A stretch of DNA of 64,000 nt from Bradyrhizobium embrapense. Lineage in GTDB: Bacteria > Pseudomonadota > Alphaproteobacteria > Rhizobiales > Xanthobacteraceae. The stretch covers positions 868,001 to 932,000 of the forward strand of contig NZ_LFIP02000003.1 of assembly GCF_001189235.2 (NCBI RefSeq). Direction: 5' to 3'. Both the position numbers and the translations under genes were made by a program. Positions 26,309 through 35,112 of this stretch are shown one piece after another. Positions within the stretch are counted from its first letter, which is position 1, and each line of letters begins with the position of its first letter. The notes beneath the pieces are model-generated. The model was not told the origin of the DNA. It saw only the letters and a list, made by a program, of their open reading frames with translations, and did no database searches.

Positions 26309-27396
26309 CGCATATCCTGGTCGCGACCGATGCGTGGCATCCCCAGGTCAACGGGGTTGTCCGCACGCTGACCATGATGGCACAGGCGGCGCAATCGCTC
26401 GGCGTCGAGGTGAGATTCCTGACGCCGGACGAGTTCCGCACCTTCGCGATGCCGAGCTATCGCGATTTGAGGCTGGCACTGCCGTACAGGGCCAAGGTCG
26501 CGAGCCTGATCGACGCGGCCAAGCCCGACAGCATCCATATCGCGACCGAAGGTCCAATCGGGCTGTCGGTCCGCCGCTATTGCCGCAAGCGCGGCCTGCC
26601 GTTCACGACGAGTTTCCACACCCGCTTTCCCGAATACGTCTCGGCACGGACGCCAGTCCCGGAAGCCTGGGTGTGGCGCGCGCTGCGCTGGTTCCACAAG
26701 CCGAGCCGGGCGGTGATGGCGGCGACCCCGGCGCTGGCTGCAGAGCTGCGCCAGCGCGGCTTCCGCAACGTGGTGCTATGGTCGCGCGGCGTCGATACCG
26801 CGCTGTTCCACCCGCGCGACGTCGACCTCTGCCTGCCGCAGCCGGTCTATCTCAGCGTCGGCCGGGTGGCGGTGGAGAAGAATCTCGAAGCGTTCCTGGA
26901 TCTCGATCTACCCGGCACCAAGGTGGTGGTCGGCGACGGCCCGGCACGCGCGGCGCTGGAGCGGAGATATCCGGAAGTCGTGTTCCTCGGCGCCCGCCAT
27001 GGGGAAGAATTGGCCGAAATCTATGCCGCGGCCGATGTGTTCGTTTTCCCGAGCCGCACCGATACGTTCGGTTTGGTGCTGCTTGAAGCCCTCGCCAGCG
27101 GCCTGCCGGTTGCCGCTTTTCCGGTCACCGGTCCTCGCGACGTGATCGGCGCGGCGCCGGTCGGTGTCCTCGACGAGGATTTGCGCCACGCTTGCCTGGA
27201 GGCGCTCAGCATCCCGCGGCAGGCCTGCGTCGATTTCGCCGCGCTCCACACCTGGCAGGCGTCAGCCCGGGTGTTCATCGACCGCTGCATGAACGTCCGC
27301 CCCGCGGCGCCCGACGGCGAGGGGGAGGTGTTCGAATTCGGTGCCGAGGAGCACCATTTGGCGGCCCTGCCGGCTCCTCATCCCACCTCACGCTAA
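26305..27396 (+). CDS. Family 4 glycosyltransferase coupled to the metallophosphatase
   Basis: A 363-residue GT-B enzyme. The N-terminus has TDAWHPQVNGVVRTL, typical of the MgtA/PimB-like mannosyl and glycolipid glycosyltransferases. FTTSFHTRFPEYV follows near 97-109 and the donor domain carries LSVGRVAVEKNLEAFL, VGDGPARAALE and SRTDTFGLVLLEALASGLPVAAF. These resemble enzymes that glycosylate lipid acceptors. Together with the coupled phosphatase it may make or modify a membrane glycolipid; donor and acceptor are unknown. The start ATG at 26305 overlaps the upstream stop by four bases. Confidence 0.8.
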   Translation: MTHILVATDAWHPQVNGVVRTLTMMAQAAQSLGVEVRFLTPDEFRTFAMPSYRDLRLALPYRAKVASLIDAAKPDSIHIATEGPIGLSVRRYCRKRGLPFTTSFHTRFPEYVSARTPVPEAWVWRALRWFHKPSRAVMAATPALAAELRQRGFRNVVLWSRGVDTALFHPRDVDLCLPQPVYLSVGRVAVEKNLEAFLDLDLPGTKVVVGDGPARAALERRYPEVVFLGARHGEELAEIYAAADVFVFPSRTDTFGLVLLEALASGLPVAAFPVTGPRDVIGAAPVGVLDEDLRHACLEALSIPRQACVDFAALHTWQASARVFIDRCMNVRPAAPDGEGEVFEFGAEEHHLAALPAPHPTSR

Positions 27397-27438
27397 AGCG
27401 TCTTGCCGGGTTGCCCGCGGCCGCGATAGAAATTACGG

Positions 27439-28428
27439 ATGACGGACACCCCTCTCAATCCACCCGTCGCTGCTGCGGACATCGATGCCGCCGCAAGGGT
27501 GGTCGCGCCGTTCGCGGTGCGCACGCCGCTACTGACTTTCCCCGTTCTCAACGAACGCGTCGGCACCCAGGTCTTCCTCAAGCCCGAGATGCTGCAGCGA
27601 ACCGGATCGTTCAAGTTCCGCGGCGCCTTCAACAAGCTCGCCTCGATCCCGCAGGACAAGCGGAGCGGCGGCGTCGTCGCGTTCTCCTCGGGCAACCACG
27701 CCCAGGGCGTTGCCGCGGCGGCAAAGATCCTCAACATGCAGGCGACCATCGTGATGCCTGCGGACTCCCCGCTCACCAAGCGCGAGCGGACCAAGTCTTA
27801 TGGCGCCGAGGTCGTGCTCTACGATCGCGATCGCGACGACCGTGCGGCGATCGCGAGCGGTATCGCCAGCAAGCGTGGCGCGACGTTGGTGCCTCCCTAT
27901 GACGATCCTCTGGTGATCGCGGGCCAGGGCACCGCCGGCCGCGAGATCGCCGAGGATATGGCGGCGCTCGGGCTGACGCCCGATATCGTCGTGGCGCCCG
28001 CATCAGGCGGCGGCTTGATCGCGGGCGTCGCCACCGCGGTGAAGGCAAAATATCCGCAGGCCCAGGTGATCGTCGCCGAGCCTGCGGGCTATGACGATCA
28101 CGCCCTGTCGCTCAAGGTCGGCCATCGCGAGGCGCATCCGGTCGCCGCGCGCACCATCTGCGACGCGCTGATGGCGATGATGCCGGGCGAACTCACCTTC
28201 GCGATCAACAGCAAGCTGCTGGCGAATGGCGTCAGCGCGTCCGATGACGAGGTCGGCGCCGCCGTCGCCTTTGCCTATCGCGAGCTGAAGCTCGTGGTCG
28301 AGCCCGGCGGCGCGATCGGGCTCGCCGCGCTGCTGGCGGGGCGGATCGATGCCAAGGGCAAGAACGTCGTCATCGTGCTCTCCGGCGGCAATGTCGACGC
28401 CGACCTGTTCGCGAAGCTGGTCGCCTGA
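27439..28428 (+). CDS. Threonine dehydratase / serine racemase family PLP enzyme
   Basis: A 329-residue fold-type II PLP enzyme that deaminates threonine or serine. The PLP lysine is Lys59 in GSFKFRGAFNKL, SSGNHAQGVA binds the substrate carboxylate, and ASGGGLIAGVA (about 186-196) binds the PLP phosphate. There is no C-terminal ACT domain, so it is the short catabolic or serine-racemase-like type and not a feedback-regulated IlvA. The start is the ATG at 27439, 42 bp after the glycosyltransferase. The products would be 2-oxobutanoate or pyruvate plus ammonia. Confidence 0.88.
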   Translation: MTDTPLNPPVAAADIDAAARVVAPFAVRTPLLTFPVLNERVGTQVFLKPEMLQRTGSFKFRGAFNKLASIPQDKRSGGVVAFSSGNHAQGVAAAAKILNMQATIVMPADSPLTKRERTKSYGAEVVLYDRDRDDRAAIASGIASKRGATLVPPYDDPLVIAGQGTAGREIAEDMAALGLTPDIVVAPASGGGLIAGVATAVKAKYPQAQVIVAEPAGYDDHALSLKVGHREAHPVAARTICDALMAMMPGELTFAINSKLLANGVSASDDEVGAAVAFAYRELKLVVEPGGAIGLAALLAGRIDAKGKNVVIVLSGGNVDADLFAKLVA

Positions 28429-28440
28429 CACCGGTATCTG

Positions 28441-28487
28441 AAACGAAGCGGGGGCAGGGCGGTACGCGCGCTGCCCCTGTTTCGTTG
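28441..28487. terminator. Imperfect hairpin between convergent genes
   Basis: AACGAA ... GGGGGCAG pairs with CTGCCCCT ... TTTCGTT around a GC-rich loop, 12 bp after the dehydratase stop and before the stop of the convergent caspase-like gene. It may serve both strands. No long T-run follows. Confidence 0.5.
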
Positions 28488-28501
28488 TGGCGTGCGGCCG
28501 A

Positions 28502-30061
28502 TCAGTGCCTGAAGCCACCACGGTTGCCGCCACCCATTGCGCCAAAATGTGAGCCGGACGGACTTGGGTGGAACGAAGCACGGCTGCCGCTTGAACTCGT
28601 CCGGTTGCCCTGCATGCTTTGCCGCTCGGCGCGGAAGTGCTGCCTGCTGGCGTCTTTCATGGTTGCGTTCGACGTGGCCTTGCCGGCATTCGCGACGGGC
28701 AGGCCCGCAACCTTGCCTTTGCCGATTGAGCTCGGCATGCCGACCGGCTTCGCGCCGGATGCGGGCATGGTCACGATCTTGCCGACGGCCCCTTGCACGC
28801 CGGCATTGAGCGGCTGGAAGGTCTGACGATTCGACAGCCGCGTGAACTGCATCAGCGGGATTGCTTTCGGCTGCACCTGCAGCTTCAACGCCGACTGCGC
28901 GTAGGGGCTGCCAGCGAAATTGTCGTGGAAGGTCTTGTAGGCGAACGGCGTGTTGGCAAGCACCGCCTTGTGCCAGGCCGCGACCTGCAGCCAGTTCGTC
29001 AGCAGGAAGCGGATGCGCTCGCACAGCGGATCGCGCGGATAGAGCCGGATGAATTCCTCGTAGTAGTCCGGCCGGCCCTCCGACAGCACGAAGTCATAGG
29101 CCTGGCGCACCGAGCGGTTCGGCAGGTTCGATGCCATCTGCACGACCGGGCCATTCGCCGGCGCACGCGCTGACGCCATGGCGGTATCGCCGAAGAAATA
29201 GAAATCGGAGGTCAGCGACGAGCTTTCCCACGGTGTCTGCCGGCCGTCGGTCACGGAGTTGACGTCGAGGCGGATGCGCTTGAACAGCTGCTCGATCGGC
29301 AGATTGGGCTCGCGCGCCAGGCGCAGGAAGGCGTTGGTGTAGGGGCTGTGGCCGTTGCTGCCGTCCTGCGCTTCCATGCCGGGCGCGGTCGAATAGCCGA
29401 CGATCGAGCCGCTCGGCGCGTCGACCACGGCAAGGCCGCGGCCGGCGTCGTTGACGTTGGGAAATGGATTGTTGCGGCAGGCATCGAGCACCACGATACG
29501 CATCCGGCTCGGGATGCTCTCAAGCGTGCCCATCACGTCGACGAGGCGCACCGCATTGCCGTCGAGGTCGGACGGCGTTGCGATCCTGGCATCGACCGGA
29601 ATCAGGTAGTTCTCGCCGGCGAGCTGCACGCCGTGGCCGGCGTAGTAGATCATCGCGACCGTGCCGGGGCCGCGCGCCGCGACCTTGTCGGAGAAATCCT
29701 GCAACACCTTCACCATGTCGCTTTGCCTGAGATCGGTCGCGGCGATCACCTCGAAGCCGGCCGCGTTCAACAGCTCGGCCATCGACTGCGCGTCATTGCC
29801 GGGATTGGCGAGCTTTGGCGCATTCTCGTAGTTGGCATTGCCGATCACCAGCGCGACGCGCTGCTCGGGGCCGCGCAGCACGCCCGGCACCGCCGCCGCT
29901 GATGTCGCGGGCGAAGCCGCTTGGTCGATGGATTGTGCCGGCGTTTGCGCCGCATTGCCGACGGTGATGCCGCCGGTCTCGGCAGACGCTGTGCCCGATA
30001 GAGCGAGACTGAACAGGCCGAGCAATGCGGCGGATATCATGATGGATCTCAGGCGGACCAT
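28502..30061 (-). CDS. Secreted caspase-like cysteine peptidase (C14 / metacaspase family)
   Basis: A 519-residue protein with a signal peptide (about 1-27, SGTASA) and a caspase p20-like domain from about 65 to 300. The catalytic dyad is intact: His143 in YYAGHGVQLAGENYLIP and Cys195 in VLDACRNNPF. RVALVIGNANYENAP marks the first beta strand. A middle helical domain (about 320-390, YDFVLSEGRPDYYEEFIRLYP) is often found behind the caspase fold in rhizobial proteins. The last 60 residues are Ser/Gly/Arg-rich and end in a GGG-rich tail. The substrate and any cell-death role are unknown. It is transcribed alone. Confidence 0.85.
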   Translation of the reverse strand: MVRLRSIMISAALLGLFSLALSGTASAETGGITVGNAAQTPAQSIDQAASPATSAAAVPGVLRGPEQRVALVIGNANYENAPKLANPGNDAQSMAELLNAAGFEVIAATDLRQSDMVKVLQDFSDKVAARGPGTVAMIYYAGHGVQLAGENYLIPVDARIATPSDLDGNAVRLVDVMGTLESIPSRMRIVVLDACRNNPFPNVNDAGRGLAVVDAPSGSIVGYSTAPGMEAQDGSNGHSPYTNAFLRLAREPNLPIEQLFKRIRLDVNSVTDGRQTPWESSSLTSDFYFFGDTAMASARAPANGPVVQMASNLPNRSVRQAYDFVLSEGRPDYYEEFIRLYPRDPLCERIRFLLTNWLQVAAWHKAVLANTPFAYKTFHDNFAGSPYAQSALKLQVQPKAIPLMQFTRLSNRQTFQPLNAGVQGAVGKIVTMPASGAKPVGMPSSIGKGKVAGLPVANAGKATSNATMKDASRQHFRAERQSMQGNRTSSSGSRASFHPSPSGSHFGAMGGGNRGGFRH

Positions 30062-30199
30062 CGCGCGCTCCCAAAAGCTGGTCCCGGTGCGGGACCGGTC
30101 GCGGCAAGGCTAGGCGCGGAGGCGCCCGTCGTACGTGAGCTGGGTCACGCTGCGCGGGTGGTCAGTGGGAGAGGGATGCGCCGCGCGCCCGCGTCGGGC

Positions 30200-31489
30200 C
30201 TACGAGAAGAACGCGATCTTCTCGGCCTGGCTCATGCGGCGGATCGGCGCGAGCGGATCGTTGGCTGCGACGTTCGGCTTCTTCAGGAGGCCGCTGGCGA
30301 TGATGGTCGAGCCGAGTGAGACTTCCGCCACGGGAGCTGGAGCCTCGACGGTGGTCGGGAGAGGCGGTGGTGCGGCCGCCGGCGCCGCGTCGATCAGAGC
30401 TGCAGCCATCGGCTGGGGCTCGACCTTGACCTCGACCGTCGGCTCGGGCGACGGTGCAGGCTCGGGCTGAATGGCCGGCGCATCCATTTCGGGCTCGGCC
30501 GCCATCGCCTCGGCGACGCGCAGCTCCTCGGCGGCGCGCATTTCTTCGGCGATCGCTTCTTCGTCGATCGGATCGGGCGCGCCCATCTCCATCGCGATGA
30601 GGTCGAGCACCGCTTCGTCCTGGGCGTCAGCGGCCGCCTCGGTGACACGCGCGAGTTCTGCGGCCTCGGCTTCGGCCAGCGCGGCCTCCGCCTTGAGCCA
30701 TGCTTCGTTCGGCTCCGGCATGGCGGCCGCGGCAACCTCAACACTCGGCGTTGCGGCAGGCTTCGTGGCTTCGTCGGGCAGCGCTGCAGCGGCCTCTTGA
30801 GACGGAGCCGGTGGCGCAGCGGCGACAGTCGCGTCGGGCGCAGCGCTCTCGGCCACCGGCGGCGGGGAGGGCGCAGCAGCGGACGCTTCTGCAACCGGTG
30901 CTTCGGCAGCAGCAGGTTCAGCCGCTTGTGTCGTCTGCTTGTCCGGATCGAATTCGCCGAGCCGTCGGGCCAGCGCCGCGAAGGCGGCGTCCAGCACGGC
31001 CTTGGCGTCCTTCATCGAGACCTCGGCGGCGCCGGCTTCGATCGCGCTGGCCTGCGAATCGATGATGTCGCAGATCCGGCCGTCATTGCCGATCTCGCGC
31101 AGCCGCCAGGAGATTTCCCTGATCACCCGCACGCCCTTGCGCACCGGCGCGAGGTTCTGATCGAAGCTGATGCTGTCGAGCGCCGCGCTGGCGGAGGCCT
31201 GGGCGGCCTCGATCGCGCCGCGCAGGGCGCCCAGCGCCTGCGCCAGCTGCTCGTCCCTGATCGCCGCTGCGGCGGCCTGGCGCTGCGCGCTGAGGCTTTC
31301 CTCGATCCGCGCCACGGCGTCGAGCACCATGCTTGTATCGGCATTGCGGTTGCGCTTGGCGTATTCGCCGAGGAACCAGCGGCCCCGCGAGGTCTCCATG
31401 AAGGCCGCGCTGATCGCGGCATAGTCCTCCTCGCTCGGCAGGGCCGCGCGGGCGGATATCGGCGACAGGGCGAATGCTTCTTCGGCCAT
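30200..31489 (-). CDS. Uncharacterised acidic Ala/Pro-rich protein
   Basis: A 429-residue protein that I do not recognise functionally. Residues 1-180 are predicted helical and look conserved, including SRGRWFLGEYAKRNRNADTS and IREISWRLREIGNDGRICDIID. This pattern (a globular helical head with WFL..YA.RNR) recurs in alphaproteobacterial hypotheticals. Residues 190-400 are low complexity, dominated by Ala, Pro and Glu with repeated EAPV/EAxA motifs. The extreme C-terminus regains order with IRRMSQAEKIAFFS. There is no signal peptide or membrane helix. The start ATG at 31489 is chosen because the helical head starts there. It is divergent from an MFS transporter by 75 bp. Confidence 0.75.
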   Translation of the reverse strand: MAEEAFALSPISARAALPSEEDYAAISAAFMETSRGRWFLGEYAKRNRNADTSMVLDAVARIEESLSAQRQAAAAAIRDEQLAQALGALRGAIEAAQASASAALDSISFDQNLAPVRKGVRVIREISWRLREIGNDGRICDIIDSQASAIEAGAAEVSMKDAKAVLDAAFAALARRLGEFDPDKQTTQAAEPAAAEAPVAEASAAAPSPPPVAESAAPDATVAAAPPAPSQEAAAALPDEATKPAATPSVEVAAAAMPEPNEAWLKAEAALAEAEAAELARVTEAAADAQDEAVLDLIAMEMGAPDPIDEEAIAEEMRAAEELRVAEAMAAEPEMDAPAIQPEPAPSPEPTVEVKVEPQPMAAALIDAAPAAAPPPLPTTVEAPAPVAEVSLGSTIIASGLLKKPNVAANDPLAPIRRMSQAEKIAFFS

Positions 31490-31564
31490 CACAATCTCTC
31501 CGCGCAAATCACTGCGCGTTGGGTTAACGATCACCACGATATCGCGCGAATCGCAATTGAATTG

Positions 31565-32737
31565 ATGTCTTCCGAATCACAAATCCCCATCGCAGCAAAA
31601 GTTGCGTCGCGGCGATTCGCGCGCAGCCTCGCGGCATTCTATGCCACGACGTTCGGGATGACCGGGGTCCATTTGCCGTTCTTCACGGTGTGGCTGAAGG
31701 CGATCGGGGTCGATGCCACCTGGATCGGCTTCATCACCGCGGTGCCGCCGGTGACGCGCTTCACCGTGCTGCCGCTGGTCACGGCCACGGCGGAGCGGCG
31801 CCAGATGCTGCGCGGTGCGATGATCACCACGGGATTCGCGACCGCGGTGGGCTTTGCCGTGATCGGCACCCAGCACCAGCCGTTGGTGCTGCTCGCGGTC
31901 TATGCGCTGACCTGCTGCGTCTGGACGCCGATGGTGCCGCTCACCGACGCCTACGCGCTGCGCGGCGTCAGGCAATTCGGCCTGAGCTATGGACCGTTGC
32001 GGCTGTGGGGCTCGGCGGCCTTCGCGGTCTGCGCGCTGATCAGCGGGTTCCTGCTGCGCTATGTCGCGGAGGTCGATCTGATCTGGATCATCACCGCCGT
32101 GACCGTGCTCGGCGCCTTGGTCGGGCTGACCTTGCGGCCGCTGGGCCGGCCGGCGGCAGCTCATGCGCCGACCGCGGGCGCGCCAAAACTGCTGCGCGAT
32201 CCCAGCTTCCTCGCGATCATCGTGTCCTCGGCGCTGATCCAGGGCAGCCATGGCGCCTATTACATCTTCGCATCGATCGCCTGGCAGCAGGCCGGTTTCA
32301 GCGGCCTGACCATCGCGGCCCTCTGGGTGCTCGGCGTGATCGCCGAGATCGTGCTGTTCGCGGCCTCGCCGCGCTTCACGCTGCCGTCGGCTGTGCTGGT
32401 GATGATCGCGGCCGCCAGCGCCGTGGCGCGCTGGGCGATCACCGCGCAGGATCCGCCGCTTGCAGTGCTTGCGGTGGTCCAGCTCGGACACGGCTTAAGC
32501 TTCGGCCTGACCCAGGTCGGCATCATGGGGCTGATGGTGCATCACGTGCCGCCTCATGTGATGGCGCGCGCGCAGGGTTATCTCACCGCCTGCGGCGGCA
32601 TCGTCGCGAGCAGCACGGCGATCGTCAGCGGCATGGTCTATGCGCGCTTCGGGCTCGGCGTCTACGACATGATGGCGGCGATGGCGGCGACCGGCGGGCT
32701 GGTGATGTGGCTGGCGCGCAAACGACTAACCGACTAA
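31565..32737 (+). CDS. MFS transporter (MFS_1-like, HcaT/NupG-type)
   Basis: A 390-residue membrane protein with about twelve helices. The N-terminal half has FGMTGVHLPFFTVWLKAIGVD and PPVTRFTVLPLVTATAER, similar to the phenylpropionate permease HcaT and sugar-type MFS_1-like proteins. The mid-loop DAYALRGVRQFGLSYGPLRLWGSAAFAV is a strong family marker. The substrate is unknown. The start ATG at 31565 follows the 75 bp divergent region; the long upstream open frame overlaps the opposite-strand gene and is not real. Its stop lies at the edge of a composite palindromic repeat. Confidence 0.85.
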   Translation: MSSESQIPIAAKVASRRFARSLAAFYATTFGMTGVHLPFFTVWLKAIGVDATWIGFITAVPPVTRFTVLPLVTATAERRQMLRGAMITTGFATAVGFAVIGTQHQPLVLLAVYALTCCVWTPMVPLTDAYALRGVRQFGLSYGPLRLWGSAAFAVCALISGFLLRYVAEVDLIWIITAVTVLGALVGLTLRPLGRPAAAHAPTAGAPKLLRDPSFLAIIVSSALIQGSHGAYYIFASIAWQQAGFSGLTIAALWVLGVIAEIVLFAASPRFTLPSAVLVMIAAASAVARWAITAQDPPLAVLAVVQLGHGLSFGLTQVGIMGLMVHHVPPHVMARAQGYLTACGGIVASSTAIVSGMVYARFGLGVYDMMAAMAATGGLVMWLARKRLTD

Positions 32738-32834
32738 AGCGCGATGCGATTAGGTTGAATCGTCACGCGCTTTAGCTTTTTGACTGAGCATGATCTTTTC
32801 GGAAAACCGCTTCGCACTTTTCCGGATCATGCTC
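32735..32834. repeat. Composite palindromic repeat, including GCATGATC copy 2
   Basis: Two hairpins in tandem. The first (32736-32774) has AAAGCGCG and CGCGCTTT arms. The second (32786-32834) has GAGCATGATC / GATCATGCTC arms and an inner CGGAAAA / TTTTCCG match. The element fills the gap between two convergent genes and touches both stop codons. Confidence 0.82.
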
Positions 32835-33835
32835 TAGCCCCAGAGTGCGGCGTCGGGCGGATAGACCAGGCTGCCCTCGTAGCGCAGGCCCTCGTCGCGG
32901 TCCCTGGCCAGCAGCAGCGGGCCGTCGAGATCGACGAAGCGCGCGGCCTGCGCGATCAGCATCGCCGGCGCCATCGACAGCGAGGTCGCGACCATGCAGC
33001 CGATCATGATCTCGAAGCCGAGCGCGCGGGCGGCATCCGCCATCGCCAGCGCTTCGGTCAGCCCGCCGGTCTTGTCGAGCTTGATGTTGACGGCGTCGTA
33101 GCGGCCGCGCAGGCCTTCCAGCGAGGCGCGGTCATGCACGCTTTCGTCGGCGCAGACCGCAACCGGGCGCTTGATCCGCGCCAGCGCCTCGTCCTTGCCG
33201 GCCGGCAGCGGCTGCTCGATCAGCGTGACGCCGGCATCGGCGCAGGCTGCGAGATTGGCGGCGAGGTTGGCCTCGGTCCAGGCTTCGTTGGCATCGACGA
33301 TCAGTTCGGTGGCCGGCGCGGCCCTGCGCACGGCGGCGATCCGCGCGGCGTCGCCATCGCCGCCGAGCTTGACCTTGAGCAGCGCGCGATGGCCGGCCTT
33401 CGCGGCGGCCTCCGCCATCGCCTCTGACGTTCCGAGCGAGATCGTATAGGCGGTGGTGCGCGGCTCCGGCGCAGGCCGGCCGAGCAGGTTCCAGATCCGC
33501 CTGCCGGCGCGTTTGGCCTCAAGGTCCGCCAGCGCGCAATCCAGCGCATTGCGGGCGGCACCGGCGGGCATGCGGGCCTGCACGGCGATCCGGTCCGTGC
33601 CATGGGCGAGCGGCTCCTGCATCGCCTGTATCGCCTGCAGCGTCGCCTCGGGCGTTTCGCCATAGCGCGGGTAGGGCACGCATTCGCCGCGGCCAATGAG
33701 GCCGCCCTGGCTCACCTCGGCGACCACGACGACAGCCTCGGTCTTGGCGCCGCGGCTGATCGTAAAGGCTCCGGCGATCGGCCAGCGCTCGATCCGGCTG
33801 TTCAGGGAAACAGCTCCTTGCGGGGTGGAAGTCAT
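32834..33835 (-). CDS. Dipeptide epimerase (L-Ala-D/L-Glu epimerase type, enolase superfamily)
   Basis: A 333-residue enzyme of the muconate-lactonizing subgroup. Catalytic lysines sit at Lys154/Lys156 (LLKVKLGG) and Lys252/Lys255 (NIKLDKTGG), with metal ligands at Asp181 (IVDANEAW), Glu207 (LIEQPL) and Asp230 (CADES). DxD at the end (DLDGPLLLARD) is characteristic of the YcjG/YkfB dipeptide epimerases, which recycle murein peptides. The exact dipeptide specificity cannot be read by eye. It is convergent with the MFS gene across the composite repeat. The start is the ATG at 33835. Confidence 0.87.
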   Translation of the reverse strand: MTSTPQGAVSLNSRIERWPIAGAFTISRGAKTEAVVVVAEVSQGGLIGRGECVPYPRYGETPEATLQAIQAMQEPLAHGTDRIAVQARMPAGAARNALDCALADLEAKRAGRRIWNLLGRPAPEPRTTAYTISLGTSEAMAEAAAKAGHRALLKVKLGGDGDAARIAAVRRAAPATELIVDANEAWTEANLAANLAACADAGVTLIEQPLPAGKDEALARIKRPVAVCADESVHDRASLEGLRGRYDAVNIKLDKTGGLTEALAMADAARALGFEIMIGCMVATSLSMAPAMLIAQAARFVDLDGPLLLARDRDEGLRYEGSLVYPPDAALWG

Positions 33836-33976
33836 TTTAAAGTCTACTATTTCCTGAAGCCTAGCTTGCGGCGCGCAACCAACTATGGCTGGTTAGCGGC
33901 AGATTCGACAAGCCGATCCGGCATCGCCGGAAATCTGAGTGAGCGGCGGCCAGCCGGCTTGAGGGGTAGGCATAAG

Positions 33977-35110
33977 GTGAGCGGCGACCCGACACTGGAG
34001 CGGATAGCCCAAGGCGAAGGACTGGCGTTGTGCGCGGCGGGCAACTGGACGGCCCGCTTTGCCCCTGCGCTCGAGCGGATCGTCTCCGACGCCGAGAAGC
34101 TGCGCGGCAGCCGGCCGCACATCTTCATCGACGTGTCGCAGGTCGCGAGCCTCGACACGTTCGGCGCCTGGCTGATCGAGCGGCTGCGCCGCAGCCTCAG
34201 CGATGCCAGCGCCGAGGCGGAGATCGCGGGCCTTTCGGCCAATTATTCCAGCCTGGTCGACGAGGTCCGCCGCGTCGGCCCCGCGCCCAAGGCCGCGAGC
34301 GAATCGCTGCTGATATCGGGCATGCTCGAGCAGATCGGGCGCACCGTGGCCGGAATCGGCGGTACCGTCATCGGCCTCGTCGACATGCTCGGTGCGGTGC
34401 TGGCCGCGGCGGCCAAGGTGCTGATCCATCCGCGCAGCTTCCGCTTCACCTCGACGGTGCATCACCTCGAGCAGGTCTGTTTGCGCGCGGTGCCGATCGT
34501 GGTGCTGATCACCTTCCTGATCGGCTGCATCATCTCGCAGCAGGGCATCTTCCATTTCCGCAGGTTCGGCGCCGACATCTTCGTAGTCGACATGCTCGGC
34601 GTACTGGTGTTGCGCGAGATCGGCGTGCTGCTGGTCGCGATCATGGTCGCGGGCCGCTCCGGCTCGGCCTATACCGCCGAGCTCGGCTCGATGAAGATGC
34701 GCGAGGAGATCGACGCGCTGCGCACCATGGGCTTCGATCCGATCGAGGTCCTGATCCTGCCGCGCATGCTGGCGCTGGTGCTGGCGCTGCCGATCCTGGC
34801 CTTTCTCGGCGCGATGGCCGCGCTCTATGGCGGTGGCCTGGTGGCCTGGCTCTATGGCGGCGTCGATCCGGAAGCCTTCCTGCTTCGCCTTCGTGATGCC
34901 ATATCGATCGACCATTTCATCGTCGGCATGGTCAAGGCGCCTGTCATGGCGGCGGTGATCGGCATTGTCGCCTGCGTCGAGGGGCTGGCGGTGCAGGGCT
35001 CGGCGGAGTCGCTCGGCCAGCACACCACCGCATCGGTGGTGAAGGGAATCTTCTTCGTGATCGTGATGGACGGCGTGTTCGCGATCTTCTTCGCCTCGAT
35101 CGGGATGTGA
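33977..35110 (+). CDS. mlaE: MlaE-type ABC permease with N-terminal STAS (MlaB-like) domain
   Basis: A 377-residue fusion. Residues 1-105 form a STAS domain (IFIDVSQVASLDTFGAWLIERLRR), equivalent to the separate MlaB protein of E. coli. Residues 125-377 are the MlaE permease with its amphipathic N-terminal helix, EQVCLRAVPIVVLITFLIGCIISQQ and the coupling helix around SGSAYTAELGSMKMREEIDALRTMGFDP. The complex moves phospholipids between the membranes. The start is a GTG at 33977 preceded by ATAAGG; no ATG is available near the domain start. MlaF follows directly, and no mlaC or mlaA gene is seen here. Confidence 0.9.
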   Translation: MSGDPTLERIAQGEGLALCAAGNWTARFAPALERIVSDAEKLRGSRPHIFIDVSQVASLDTFGAWLIERLRRSLSDASAEAEIAGLSANYSSLVDEVRRVGPAPKAASESLLISGMLEQIGRTVAGIGGTVIGLVDMLGAVLAAAAKVLIHPRSFRFTSTVHHLEQVCLRAVPIVVLITFLIGCIISQQGIFHFRRFGADIFVVDMLGVLVLREIGVLLVAIMVAGRSGSAYTAELGSMKMREEIDALRTMGFDPIEVLILPRMLALVLALPILAFLGAMAALYGGGLVAWLYGGVDPEAFLLRLRDAISIDHFIVGMVKAPVMAAVIGIVACVEGLAVQGSAESLGQHTTASVVKGIFFVIVMDGVFAIFFASIGM

Positions 35111-35112
35111 TC

